In this document: positions 52,401 to 64,000 of the stretch, piece after piece | How the letters are laid out: every line of letters begins with the position of its first letter | Position numbering within the stretch: the first letter of the stretch is position 1 | Translations under genes and position numbers: made by a program | NCBI GenBank assembly: GCA_034336665.1 | Contig: JAPFBE010000013.1 | Coordinates: 17,091,056-17,155,055, forward strand | DNA from: Luscinia megarhynchos | Lineage: Eukaryota > Chordata > Aves > Passeriformes > Turdidae | Length of the DNA stretch: 64,000 nucleotides | Reading direction: 5' to 3' | The notes under the pieces: model-generated | What the model saw: only the letters and a program-made list of their open reading frames with translations | Told to the model about the DNA's origin: nothing | Databases searched by the model: none

Positions 52401-55342
52401 AATCTCAGAAACACGGATTGCAGTGAGGCAGAAACATGGATTGCACAGCAGAGCAGTGGAAGAAAACAGTGAAATGTCTGGAGAAGAGGAAAGTTCTCAG
52501 CCACAGCAAAGTCCCTCTGAGAACTGGGCAAGCTGAGGAGACATAAGGAGCTGGTTAGTTCTCCTGCTCTTCCTGCAATTTAGCCAACTTAAAGGGCAGG
52601 GCTAATTTAGATCATGAGAGCAAATGTGCTGATGGGTCTGATGCCTTTGGGAAGCTGCTGTGCAGACTGTTGTTCCACCTGCAGAGACAGGTAGAAAGGT
52701 TCAAAGTGAGCCAGCTGGCCTTGACCCCTCCCTCAGCCACATACCAACAGGAATTTTCCATCTCTAACAGAAGCAGCTCTCTGCCTCAAGCCTTTCTGTC
52801 CAAGCAGACAAAAGTGGCAGACTACATCTGCAAGAGAAAGAAAAGAAAGAGAGGAAGAGGGGGAGTAAGGGAGCAGAAAAGGGGGTCTGGGACAGCAACA
52901 ACTTTTACTCTTTTATGGTTCTGCAGGGGCAGAATGTAGCACTGAGGTGTGTGCACCCTGCCACAGCTGAGCCAGAGTCACACACATCCACAGCTGCCTC
53001 GATGCTGATGGATTAGTGTTTGCTGGCACTGGTTAGACCTGTGCCTCCCTTGTGCCCAATTAAGATCACTGTGATATTAATTTATGCAAAGATGAACCCA
53101 GCTTTCCTGTACTTATAGCTCTGTACTAACACCTGTTGAGTCCTTATGACCAGGGGCTGTGCAGGGCAGGGATTAACTTAACAGTGTCCAGCACAGTAAA
53201 GCCCTTATCCCTGGCCATTTTCACTGCTAAATATCAGAAAAATAGATTATGCTTTCTTTCCTGCACAGACTTATTACCTACTGCCTGAGGCAAAAGAGAG
53301 GCTAGTCTCTCTGTTCAGCTGTAAAAGCAGACCTCAGCAATTTTCATTTTAACACCCTGCAGCCTGAAGAAATCCCTTGCAGGCAACCTTGATCCCATTG
53401 AATTCAGAGAACTATCAGAGGACTCTCTTCTCATGCAAAGGACAGTGAAGTCACTTGTAAATTGCAATATTAAGGATGCAGCAGATCTATTCTTTCCCTT
53501 CTTCTCAAGCAAACTACTGCTTGTTTTCAGAGCAATCAGCCTCTGGAAGTGGTTGTTTTCTACCTGGGCTGATCTGAGAGCAGGTATTTTTCTTCAGGAA
53601 AAATAAAAAAGTTATCCACAGCACAATACACAAACTGCAAGACCAAGAGCTCTTTCCATTCCCTGAGATTTCTCTCAAGGTTACTCCAGTAAAGTGAGAT
53701 TAAAATCAGCTTGGCTGTTCATAATGCAACATGTCAAACAGAACACACCCTCCAACTTCCATCTGTGTGCAAATATACTGTTCATTACACCAGACCCTTT
53801 CCAGACAAGGCACAGCCTTGTAACACACAAAATGTATGGGTGCTCCTTAACACAACCCTCCACAAGAAGCCTTGCAGAAAGTAGAAGGAATTCCCAGTAT
53901 TCAGATGTGATCAGTCATCTTGCTGTAAGACTGTTTCAATATTTCCAAAACCCAAACACTCAGGTTAGGCCCCTGGAGGTCAAAATCATGACTCTTACAT
54001 TCTTACTTTTCTTTTAGCTTTTGAATGCTGGAGAATGGGATAAACTTTTGTCTCTAGCTCACCTGTGGACTGGAAAATCACTTTCTCAAAAGTAGAACAG
54101 ATTATCAGATTATAACAGTTTTGAGAACTGAGGCTTCATTCAAACCAGTACAAAAATCTAAAGACCTGACAATGTTGCTGCTTCACATGCCTAATGGTGC
54201 TTAACAATTCCTATGCTGGCATCAAGCAGAGTCACTGGTGACTTCCACAAGGACACATCCATGAAGTGTGCAAAGTCTTACAAGACAAACTTAATGTTTG
54301 AGTGGGTTTTTATTTGGTTTTAAGTTATTTCAGAAGCAGAAGAGATAAACAAACAGAAAACTGTGGATGTCTCAAGTTTTGCTGCTGTAAGAACAGAAGT
54401 CAGTGCATCGTATTTCACCCTCTGGTTGAGAGGAGAAAAGAACTGAGAGTTTTTCTAAATTCCCTCCCTCTCTTTCTGTTTCATATGTTAGATAAAGTCT
54501 ATTTCTTCACGTGTATCCCCTCAGCATACCTCTGACATACATGTTAGTCTTAGCTGAGCTGGGGGAGCGCTGGCAGCACATGTTCCTACACACATTCATA
54601 TTACTGGAAGGGCTTCCATTTCAACCCAGTTTCTCCTAGAGCAGGCTGGTGGGTGCCGTAGCACACTCAAGCTGTTTTGCAGCCATGGCTTGCCTACAGC
54701 CTGCCACAGGACGTTGGACAGCCTCTCTTTTCTGGAGTGAGCTCTTCAGAAATTTACCAGGCTCAAGGCCCCATTGCACAACCTGCATAGGATGGAGAAG
54801 ATCAGTTTTGCTACAGAAACTACAGGACTATAATTTAACAACTACATATCGTTGTTAATCACTTAACATTTTTAGTGTGATCATAAGATTCTGAATACAT
54901 AAATACTTGTTATAGTAAAGGTTAATTAGAGATATATCAATTATTGGAACTGTTTGAAAATAGATTGTCTGCATCTCTACTTCCAATAGTAATGTAAGTA
55001 TTAAAAGGAGGAGAAAATTTAGAGACTTTCTGTAGCTCTTTTTTCTCGGTTTTAACTCACAGTTCTCTGTATCACTTCTACAAATTCTTTGAAGTGACTT
55101 GGAAATACCATTGCAAATACAAGTGTGCTACTGTTCTAATTCCTATAAAAACTTCCTAAATTTCCACATCCTAAAAGTTAAGAGTTACATCCATTACCTG
55201 GGTCTCTACCCATAATTTTGTTTATTTCTAAATTCTTCATGACAAGAATTCCCTGTTACCTAGGTCATTTACAGGATGGTAAACACTAGGGAAGCAGCTA
55301 TTTATTCTCTTGGCAAAGCCACAGATGAGTTTAAGAGTTTCA
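49449..55342. other. Non-coding stretch with small simple repeats
   Basis: No gene is supported. A run of nine G lies at 51775-51783. A purine-only tract lies at about 52832-52865, next to further G-runs. About 52550-53000 is GC-richer. Open frames reach 107 codons (53694-54017) without a recognisable product. A 23-bp imperfect duplication at 52406-52451 is listed separately. Confidence 0.6.
52406..52451 (+). repeat. 23-bp imperfect tandem duplication
   Basis: CAGAAACACGGATTGCA (from 52406) recurs as CAGAAACATGGATTGCA (from 52429), 16 of 17 bases identical at a period of 23. The remaining 6 bases of the unit are only partly alike. The one core difference, ACG versus ATG, fits CpG decay in the second copy. 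Confidence 0.7.
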
Positions 55343-55530
55343 CCAGAGACAGTGTGATGCACTTCAAGGTGAAATCAAGACATCTGGGTTCAGTTCTCTG
55401 CTCTGATATTGATTGGCTAAGATGGGACATGCAATTACTCATCTATGTGTTCCTGCTTTCCCCCATCTCTAAGACTACTCAATTTATTCATATTCATTTT
55501 TGTGCAGTGCTTTCAAAGTAGTAGAGGTAA
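55343..55530 (+). mobile_element. MIR/CORE-SINE-like element, sense orientation
   Basis: The order of blocks follows a MIR-type SINE through most of its length. An AGACAGTGTGATGCACTT segment comes first. ACATCTGGGTTCAGTTCTCTG matches the acctgggttctagtcctggctctgccac region in shape. CTAAGATGGGACATGCAATTACT matches gtgaccttgggcaagtcactt. TTCCTGCTTTCCCCCATCTC matches cctcagtttcctcatctg. GTGCAGTGCTTTCAAAG matches the tail segment gtaaagcgctttgag. Divergence is high, as expected for an element of pre-avian age. It is the most complete MIR-like match in the window. Confidence 0.6.
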
Positions 55531-56570
55531 AAAATACTCTAGAAACCACAGGGGGAAAAAAAAAGACCCCTCTATCACTTCAGTAAAAGACATAGTAAAA
55601 GCTCCTTTGAATCCTGAGAAAAAAAGATTTTCTTATTTTTGCCTTAAATTTACTTCTGCTGTCTTCATGTCAATAAAGGTAAGTATTCAGTGTGGGCCTC
55701 ACCTTTTTGGCAGATCCAGGCCTTTGTAAAAAATACAGATAAATGTACGTGTATAAAAATTAAGTTATGTTTTTTTCTGTGTTAGAAAGCTAACTTGATG
55801 TGGAGAGCATTTTCTTTTTCCTTGAACAGTTTTTTCACTTATTTCCCAAAATTACAGTATCCTTCTGCTGAATTTCTTGTTTGTTATGCAAGTGCATACA
55901 GTGTGTAAGAAGGTCCCAGCTCAGTCTGGGTAACCAAGGAAGGGAAGAAACATGAAGAAAAGCAATAACTTGCCTTCAGTAACGATTAACTCTCCCCACT
56001 GGACCCCTCCCTTGTCACGATCAAAGAGAAAATTACTGCTTCATTCAAGATATTAAAAAACAGGACCTGCAATTATTTGACTGAATCAAATATGGATATA
56101 AGACTGCTTTGCTTTGCCCAGAAAGGCATTTTTCATTTTATTTGCTTTAAACAGGAAAAACCTTAAAAGAACACATCATGATCAATCACATGCACTGTCT
56201 AGAAACCCTCTGAGCAGTTTTGCTGTGTATTCACTAAGTAAGCCTTGGGATGCAGTCCAGTTGGTTTGTGGCTCTCTGAATTACTCAGCAATTGCTCCTC
56301 AGACACTGCCTTACTGCTGCACTGTGGAGGTGATGAAGCAGCATTATCAGCATGCCTTGTCCTCACAGGGAGCACACTGCACATCCCTGCTCACTCAGAC
56401 AGCCAGCACAGAGGGAGCAGCTGGCAAAGATGATCTCTGTGCATTACTGAAGCTCTGATACAGGCTTTGGCCCCTTTCAGCCCCACATCACGGCTGATGT
56501 GGGTCCAAACCCATGGAAGGCACTCAACTAAGCTTAAATAACAGCAGTATCTTTTGGAAGACTAGAGAAA

Positions 56571-56640
56571 AACCAAACCAAACCAAACCAAACCAAACCA
56601 AACCAAACCAAACCAAACCAAACCAAACTAAACCAAACAA
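56571..56640 (+). repeat. AACCA pentanucleotide microsatellite, 14 units
   Basis: Units 1-11 (56571-56625) are perfect AACCA, unit 12 is AACTA, unit 13 perfect and unit 14 AACAA, followed by further A/C-rich sequence to about 56690. The long uninterrupted run suggests a currently mutable locus. Because five is not a multiple of three, a frame through it reads a KPNQT five-residue repeat, which is a by-product and not a protein feature. Confidence 0.98.
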
Positions 56641-57484
56641 CAAACCCAAAACAAAACAAAAACCCCCATCCAACCCAAACCCAACACACATAGACAAAGA
56701 AAAAGGCTCTTGATTTTAGTTACTGCCTCAGTCCCAAAATTCCTGGTGATAGAGGCATTTACCTACAAGCGAGATCAGCCCTCAAATTGATGAAAAGGTG
56801 CAGCCCAGGTTCATAAACTGTTGTGGACTGAGACATGGTCATGCTTCCATGGCCTTAGCTTACATAAAACACGAAAACTGTGGATGCTGTCCCATCCCAA
56901 ACAGTCTATGCATGAGGTTATGGAAACTGCTGGGATGAGTTTTTCTCCCCCCAGCACCACACCACCCTGAAGGGGAGAGAAGCAAGGCTTGCTCTCTGTT
57001 CCACCTCTTCTATTTCTTTCTTGTGATGTCCTCTATTGCAAGAGAAGCTTTATCTTTGTGGCAGTAAAATCAGGCATTGCCTGTATGGCTGAAAGCTTTA
57101 ATCTGCCAATACCTTTGTGAATTACAGAAAATGATGGTATTCTGCTTTGAATGTTGTTGAAAGCAGAACATGCTGTGAATATGGAACAAGATCATCATAA
57201 ACTGCACAAGCCAGGAAAAATTTTCAACTCTTTGGAGACCGAAATAAGCAACTTTACAAAAGGAATCAAGCAAATGGAGAATCTGATGATAGGTTCACTC
57301 TTTCACATGAAAAAGATACAAGCCTACAAATGTTTTTTTGCTATAGGACGATATAGAACATGTTGCAATTTTGCTTCTAGAGTGAAAAAGCTAAAGATTT
57401 GGCTTCCTGAAACTAGCCAAAGAATTCAATCAATCCATCTAGGGTTCATGGACAATAGTAAGAAAAGATCTTTCTTAAAGTAGG

Positions 57485-57540
57485 GAACTGAGACTTGCTG
57501 GTTTCTCAGACAAATGGCAGAGTGGCAACCCTGATTCAAT
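57485..57540 (-). mobile_element. Possible MIR-like scrap, antisense
   Basis: GAACTGAGACTTGCTGG and then CAAATGGCAGAGTGGCAACC with CTGATTCAATC resemble the antisense MIR run aactgaggcac, aagtggcagagccgggattcgaacc. The order is right, but the length and identity are low, and the usual upstream cccattttacagatgagg is missing. Coincidence is a real possibility. Confidence 0.28.
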
Positions 57541-58479
57541 CACAGATTCATCCATTCAAATTCTAAAGCCTGTAAAACCTGTAGTATTTTTCAGCAGCTA
57601 TAAGGTGAGCTGTCAGTCATCAAGTGACCACCAACATGCAGATACATCACAAGTCTGTATTAACATGATCTGGTACTTCTACAAACAGAAAAACAACATG
57701 TCAGAGGAGGAGTTGAAGCAGGGTGTGCTCTTATTTTCTACTATCTTTGATCTTAGAATTTTTTTTTCTTTTGGCCATCTGGACACAATGAAGAGAACTG
57801 AGCAGAAATTCAAGCATTAATGACAGAAAAAATGTTCTTGATGCCAGTTGGTCTAAGCCCATTTAAAAGTTTCTCTAGGTCTTTACAAGCTGTTAAAATG
57901 CTATATTTTTTGCCACCAGGAGTGATTCAAAGCAGCAAACTGCTCCACCAGTACTCAGTACATACATCATTCATTAGAAACATAACAGCAAAAGCTGCCA
58001 CTCTTTCATAGAAAAGAATACTGCATTAGGAAACCTACTTAAAAAGCATGAATCCCTTCCACTAGTATCTGTCAATCACTACAATTCAGACAATTCAGTA
58101 CATTTATCCAGGACCAAATCTCAGGATCACAAGCTTTTCCAAAAAAGCACATATGGATGTCTATGATGGAAGTAGGCCACTGCACCAGACAGCCTTCTCC
58201 TGCCACCTTTCAAAATGAACTATTGTGACTGTGCTGACAATGAATCTCTGTACTCATACAGAATAGTATGCTTATTTCTATTTTGCTTTGGAAAAGACAA
58301 TTCTCTCCAATTTTGGTTTGATTCCAAATTCAAAGTCTCTCTTGAAACAGAACCTCAACCCTTCAGACATTTCTGACAGCAAGCACTATAGAACAGCATT
58401 TGCACACTGCAGTTTCATTTTTCCAAGTCTTTATGTAACTGAGTGCCTGTAGTCCTTTTCTTCTCTTACTGCTGAAGGT

Positions 58480-58770
58480 TTTAAACCACGTGTTTAAATG
58501 ACTTGCTGAAATAAGGCCAGGGAGAATGAGTAATTATGATTCTGTTCCTCCCTCCCATTTTGCCACTGTACTATTAACATGTAATTAGGAGTCTAATTTT
58601 TAGTTAGGTGTTTAAAAAACCCTGAAGCAAAGGGTTTTAAATTATTAATGAGCCATTTTTTAAAAGGCAAACTGAAATAAGTGTACCCTCCTCTTCATAT
58701 ATTTAATGACCATAATGGTTTAACACATTATTCTTCAATTACTAAGGACAGGCTTGTAGAGAAAGGCAGT
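58480..58770. other. AT-rich block, possible conserved non-coding element
   Basis: The block contains several TAAT/ATTA cores (AGTAATTATGATT, CATGTAATTAGGAG, AAATTATTAATGAG), an E-box CACGTG near its start, and a small hairpin with AAAACCCT at 58616-58623 and AGGGTTTT at 58631-58638 around GAAGCAA. Such mixtures are common in developmental enhancers, but the same features arise in neutral AT-rich DNA. The inference is weak without cross-species alignment. Confidence 0.22.
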
Positions 58771-60739
58771 ATTTTCTCTAATTAGATGTACTAAATTTCC
58801 CTTATAGCCATGGTGGTCTACAGCTATGAAAACTGGCTTCACTAAGTGCTAGTCTTAAAGTGCACACAGGAGGACATTTTTCAAATGCAGGAATGTATCA
58901 TTGTGCCTATACTGGTGCTTTTCCACTGTTGGTGCCAGAGATGCTTCTTGTTAGAAAGATCTTCTTATCAAATACTTATTTATTAACGCTCTTATGAAGT
59001 ATAAATAGATAGAGACACAGGTGAGTAAAAAAAAAAAAAGGCATGCAATCACAAGAGGGTGGAGGGTGTTGCTTGTTTGATATCCTGTAATGATTTTGGT
59101 AGCTAAATCCTCTGGAGTGTCTAGTGGCAGCAAGGAATTTCATCATCAAGAGGCCTGCAAAGTCAACTGAGTCCAGCTCAGCAGGGCTTAGGGCCCACTA
59201 AGGACAATGATCCATGAAGTGCAAAGCCCTTCAGCCTGTGAGCACAGCTGGTGAGGGCTGTGTGACTCCATATGCTCAGAAGTTTTGCTGCTTGCTTAAA
59301 GCACATCACAATTCTTTCTCTCAATCCATCCAAACCTATGCAAGGCTTCTTGCACAGTCCTACCAGCCTGGATGGGGTGAATAGAACCTCACTTCTCCTT
59401 AAGGACACCACTTGCAGATGGACAGCAGACACCAGGTTTCATTAACAGGGGTTGCAGGACCTTTAATTAAATGCAGAATTAGCACTCTTTTGTATGTTTT
59501 GGGGGCAAGACTGGAACGTGGCTGAATCCACACACAGAGCTCATTCTGCACCCTGATCCATACTCAAAAACAAAGACAAAACAAAACCTTTGTTTTTCAG
59601 CATCTCTTCAGATTTGTACTTAAGACAACACCCAGGGTACCAAACTTCTGAGTGTGCCAAAATATCAGCTTTCAGTTCAGAAGCAAGATGTCAGCAGCAA
59701 GTAAAGGTAAACTTTGAAACCTGCCTTTGCCTGAATTGATGCAACAGTGACAGCATGCATGAGCAAGGGTATGCTACTGATCACAGACAAACCAGAGTAC
59801 TGTGGACTACTCTGGAAACCCAGGAAATGGAAAAATTATTAAAGCACCATGTACACACCCACAGTGGTTGGAAACAACCAGCCTAGGTCTGGGTATTGAC
59901 AGTCAAATGGCAGCAAGCCCAGCTTAATAGATACAATTTTCAGTGCTCCTTTCAGGCCCTAACCAGGGATCCTATATGGCATTACTGGGTGAACTTGCTA
60001 CATCAGATGTCCTCTATCCTTAAGAATATGCTCTGCCTCCTTTTACAGCATCTGCATGATTTGGTTCCTTGCATGAGTTCTACAAGGTGACTATTTTTGT
60101 ATCTCTGAGGCCTCTGACAACACACTGCCTCGAGTTTCTCTAAGCACAGCAATAAAAAAATGTAAAATAGCATCTATTTCTATCCATAGCAACTACTGGA
60201 ACTTATTGAAGAAAAGCTATTAGCATTAAACCCCTGCTAAGGTAGGAGGAAGATCCCTCTGTTTATCAGCTATTCCAGGCTCAGTCCACATACAAACTAT
60301 CCAAGAAGGGTCAGGCAGATTTTGGTGATGACCAGCCTATGGAACCAGGCAAGCATAAATCAGCCTGATCTTTTTAGCCTCTGGAAATGCAGCGTGTATA
60401 ATTGCAGGTATTATTGGATTTTCTGATTTCATTGTCACTCTTGCATCTAGCAGAGTCCTTCTTCAAGCCTCCCCTTCACTTGCAGTGCCCTATGACCAAA
60501 AGGGCCTTGCAATCCCTCTTACAGCTGGTTGTCTTCTTTGAAGAAATAAAAACCCAAGCAAACTTCTTCAGTCAAGCAAACTCAAGAACTAATTGTTAAG
60601 GTAGTACACTACGCCACAAAATTTATGAGGAAACCACACATTAGAGCTCCCAAAGCAATATAAAAAGTAATTTTAAAAGGTTTATTAGCCAATATGTATA
60701 GTTCATTATGGGAACTGATTCTGAAACCATCTTTGGCAT

Positions 60740-61060
60740 GCCCTCCACAAGATTCCACAGGGGCCTATCCTAAGTACAGGACTATTTGATGCTTTCCTTA
60801 ATAAACTGGCTGATGAAAAGACAGTAAGATTATTAATTTTGCAGGTACATCAAGCTGGGAGTGATTGCCAGAGTGCTGGAGGATACAAATAGAATTCAAA
60901 ATGATCCTGAAAAAAAAAGCAAAAGAGAAGTCTGGGAAAAAAAGGAAAATTAAATTCAACTGGTAAAATGAAGGTTAGCATTTTAGCAGAGGCAAAGAAA
61001 AGCAACCAGGCAAATGCCCAGTGAGAATAAGTGGGGTAAAAGGGCACTGTTCTAATTTTC
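60740..61060 (+). mobile_element. Old CR1/L3-like LINE remnant, reverse-transcriptase region
   Basis: This is a decayed piece of the ORF2 reverse-transcriptase domain, older than the CR1 copy at 24.3 kb and from a different part of the element. CCACAGGGGCCTATCCTAAG reads as the PQG-x-LS (normally QGSVLGP) box. It is followed by an LFDAFLNKLAD stretch equal in place to the usual LFNIFINDLDD. TTTGCAGGTACATCAAGCTG replaces the FADDTKL catalytic box, so the two aspartates are lost. GGAGGATACAAATAGAATTC and AAAATGATCCTGAAAAA fit the run just after it, and AATTAAATTCAACTGGTAAA fits the MKFNKDK region. Several indels break the frame. Similarity fades after about 61050. Both ends are approximate. Confidence 0.75.
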
Positions 61061-64000
61061 TGAGCAAAATGTTCTCCAGCTCCAGATGGCTCAGAACACC
61101 TAACACCCTCTCCCACAATGCCCTAAACTGGCAGAAGCAAACTAAACCTCAAGCAAGTAAAGCAAGGTAGATCAGGAGTCATTCCTACCTGCTCAATTAC
61201 ACTTGAAAAATTTAGGGTGTCAACAAGATCAGGCAAGTGAAACGCCTCGAGTTACAGTCCTTGGTTGTGAAAGATTCAGAGGTTAAAATACAGTTGTTCT
61301 TGTTTTCCTTAGAAATATACTGGAATATATACCATTTTCAAAAACATTCACCTAGAGACCAAGAGTTCAAAGAGCACTTAATAGCTTATCCCCACAGATC
61401 TGCCATGGAGAAAATTCTAAGTTATGTATCAGGAATAAAGAAACAATGGCCAGCATGGACAAATTCTCTTCTGGACCTTAACCTACAAAGAATGTGATAA
61501 AAAGATGAGTTGTCACTCAATGACTGTGGGTTTTAACTTTTATTTTCTTCATATTAAAAATACTATAATTTTTGCTTCTTCCCTTTTTATATTAAAAAAA
61601 AAAGTACCATGACTAAAGCAACCTGGCTTGCATACTGATTTTTTCTGCATGGTGACACAATTCCAGAAAATAGCTGGGATTCCTAGTAAACAGGAATTAG
61701 GGATGGAGTGATGATCTGTTCCTCTCACTGCGTGGGTGTTTGAGATCAGCACCAGATGTCATCTCTCTTCCCTTCTCCCATACCTCAACACCACACAACA
61801 CACAAAGGACCAAGTTTACCCCTCCCTCTCTCCCCCCTTGCTCCCAGAAAAGCAGCTCATACCACATGCATGTCCTAATTCTTGCTTTTGGAAAGATGAG
61901 GTGGTAAAATATTAAGCATTAACCAGTAGGTGTTTGAATTCTCTCTTCTTTTATTTACAGCTGCCAGGGATTTACAAGCAGACTCTATGGCACACCCCTC
62001 CAGCAGAGCACAATCTGCCTCATGTAATGAAGAAGGGATAGGATGTCCCCAGCTCAGGTCCAAACCCAACCTCCTCCCCCATTAGTGCTGTAGTGATATC
62101 CTGCTCCCTTTTCTTTCAATTCATTCTAGTGTAAAATATCCTCAGTAACACTACTTTTCCCCTCAAGCAAATTCCAGGAAATAAAGTCTCTAATTTTTCA
62201 GTAGTCTGGATTTCAAAATCACATTTGTCACCTTCTCATAAAGAATTATTCTTCCTGCAATCAGTGCCAAATGATTCCTAGGCACATAAGTACAGAAGCT
62301 CGTTGGGATTCATGAAAGTAATGTGGTGTTTAATAATCTAGTTAGAGAACACTGTCATTTCTGTAAATTTTTCCTGAAGTCCTTGATTATCAACATTTAT
62401 GTTGTTGCAATTAAGGATAAACATTCTTGAGGGTTTTGCTGACAAAAATATGAGCTGTTTAAGCAAATTACTCTCCAAAAGCATAGATTTTAGTGGTGGG
62501 TTTTTATCCTACAGATGTTTTATCTTGGCACCAATCAACCACTCACCACTTTTTGCCAGCTTCAGTGATCCAGAGTGCCTGCTCTTAGGTTTTGGCACAG
62601 CAAAAAATGTGTAACACTAAAATTCACTGGGAATCACAAAACTGTGTTATCAGCTTTGAAAAGTTACTGTTGTATTAACAGCTGAAGGTATTCCACTATT
62701 TTAGGATGTTACTTTGGCTTCAGCTGAACAAAATTTTCATTCCAAGCAACAGCTGCTGCTTCATTTCCTTAAGTGAAGAGCACGTCTTTCTAAATATATT
62801 CAGCAAAATCACAAAAGTAAAAGTGAGCAAACACATAAATCTTTTCAGGGTCACAGCAGCCATACAATATTGAACCAAGCTCAGGTTCCTGGCCAAGGGA
62901 CAGGAAGTCTAGCCTATGTATGTACACCTGTGGGCATGAAAAGCAGGAGGTTTATTACAGTGGTTACTAAAGTTCATCATTCTTCTACAAACCATGAGTC
63001 ATGCTTGAAGGTGAATTTTATTACAGACAGTGGTCTAGTCAAATAGTAAAAGGTAAGATGCAAGACAGCTATTTGACTTCTACCAATTCTAATATTAAAA
63101 AGTAGAGGGAAAATCTGATTTCTCCAAAGCACTGGTACTTAATGACATAACAGACATCACTAGAAATTCTTTAAGCAATGGTCCTGCTCCTTCCTCCCTT
63201 TCACAATATTAACCAAGGATGCAGCAGGCACAACGTTTGGACCCAAGTAGATCTGCTGGGACATGGACACTCTCCTTATTCTGCTGACTGGCACATGCAA
63301 ACTAAACATCAGTTGAATTTCAGCTCTCCAAAAAATGATAAAAAATGTACCTCTAATCAGATATATTCTGGTAGTTTACACCAATCATGAAATGTGCATC
63401 TAGAGTAAATTCATAGTCACCTAAACGTGGGACTGAGATCACTAAAAGGCCTAAATGCTTTCTAAATGTTATGCTAACAAGTCAATCATCCTTTCCATAT
63501 TTTATAACAAACAACCAAAACAAAAATTCAGGCATTTTTTAAAAAATAAAAAGTCGCTCTACAAATATAACAAAGAATACTTAAAGAAACAATCTTATTC
63601 AAGCTCTTCTCAAGTTTGTCATCTCTCAGACTCAGCATCTCAGTTCTTCAGATTGTTGTAACTAAAATGAAACTAAGGATGGATTTAAGAGCTGAGCTCC
63701 AGGAAATCATGCTCTTGAAATTTATAACATTTCACCCAGCAGTCATCCTTGGAGAACAACAGGAAGAAATACATGAGTGCATCTCAGTGGTGTCGTTTCA
63801 TGCTTTGGCATCTGAGGCTGAACTCCTCATTTTTAGATTGTCTGAGTTATGCATGAGAGCACTGTTCTGAGCACACTGTGGGGTTGGCAGTCTCCAGCAG
63901 AGGGCCAGTGTAAGCACCTGAAGCTAAAGCCTCCCAGTGACCTCTTCCAGGACCCTACACCAAAACCTGCATTAGAGCTCTAAGGCATCCTCAGGAGCAG
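61061..64000. other. Non-coding stretch, nothing identified
   Basis: No gene, RNA or recognisable repeat is seen. A run of A interrupts 61590-61605, and C/T-rich sequence lies at about 61815-61850. Open frames do not exceed 86 codons and none has a motif. More of the CR1-like element may continue into 61061-61300, but I cannot align it. Confidence 0.6.

Larger units (their letters stand above)
56690..60739. other. Non-coding stretch, nothing firmly identified
   Basis: Apart from the weak MIR-like scrap and the block at 58480-58770, nothing is recognisable. A run of 13 A lies at 59027-59039. The frame at 57151-57483 (+, 110 codons, Lys-rich) has no recognised motif and is not called. Confidence 0.6.

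Noticed and set aside
57151..57483. 110-codon Lys-rich + strand frame considered as a processed pseudogene
   Set aside because: I recognise no parent protein, and there is no poly(A) tail or target-site duplication around it.
1..64000. Search for CRISPR arrays, operons, phage or bacterial genes, tRNA/rRNA genes and endogenous retrovirus structure
   Set aside because: No regularly spaced repeats, no bacterial gene density, no recognisable tRNA or rRNA, and no LTR pair or retroviral gag, pol or env frame was seen by eye. A full tRNA or LTR scan was not possible here.

Overview
The window looks like vertebrate nuclear DNA, most likely from a bird. It is AT-rich, CpG is visibly rare, homopolymer A/T runs are frequent, and no protein-coding gene can be supported. 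The longest open frames (about 130-161 codons) are what chance allows in 64 kb of AT-rich sequence. They overlap one another on both strands and show no recognisable domain. The avian call rests mainly on a CR1 LINE 3' fragment at 24296-24537, which closely follows the 3' end I know from bird CR1 elements. An older CR1-like reverse-transcriptase remnant lies at 60740-61060. The low repeat density also fits a bird. A crocodilian or turtle source is less likely but not excluded.

Layout: 1-24 kb is non-coding, with one short MIR-like trace (4830-4902), A-runs, a pyrimidine tract, a 19-bp tandem duplication (11015-11052) and two small perfect inverted repeats (10853-10877 and 16923-16960). At 24.3-24.5 kb is the bird-type CR1 3' end. 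From 25 to 46 kb the sequence is unremarkable, with small tandem and inverted repeats and a zone of overlapping non-recognisable open frames at 39.4-40.3 kb. From 46 to 50 kb there is a perfect 44-bp tandem duplication (46141-46228), a MIR-like fragment, a 14-bp-stem hairpin (47044-47080) and a 37-bp tandem duplication (49381-49448). From 55 to 61 kb there is the best MIR/CORE-SINE-like fragment (55343-55530), a 14-unit AACCA microsatellite (56571-56640), an AT-rich block that could be a conserved element (58480-58770), and the older CR1 remnant. The last 3 kb show nothing identifiable.

There is no operon, CRISPR array, RNA gene or gene set working together here, and I do not see an undescribed biological system. 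The window is best read as intergenic or intronic DNA. Which gene, if any, it belongs to cannot be told from the sequence alone. The most useful leads are the exact tandem duplications (possible polymorphic sites or assembly artefacts), the hairpins, and a few blocks that deserve a conservation test.
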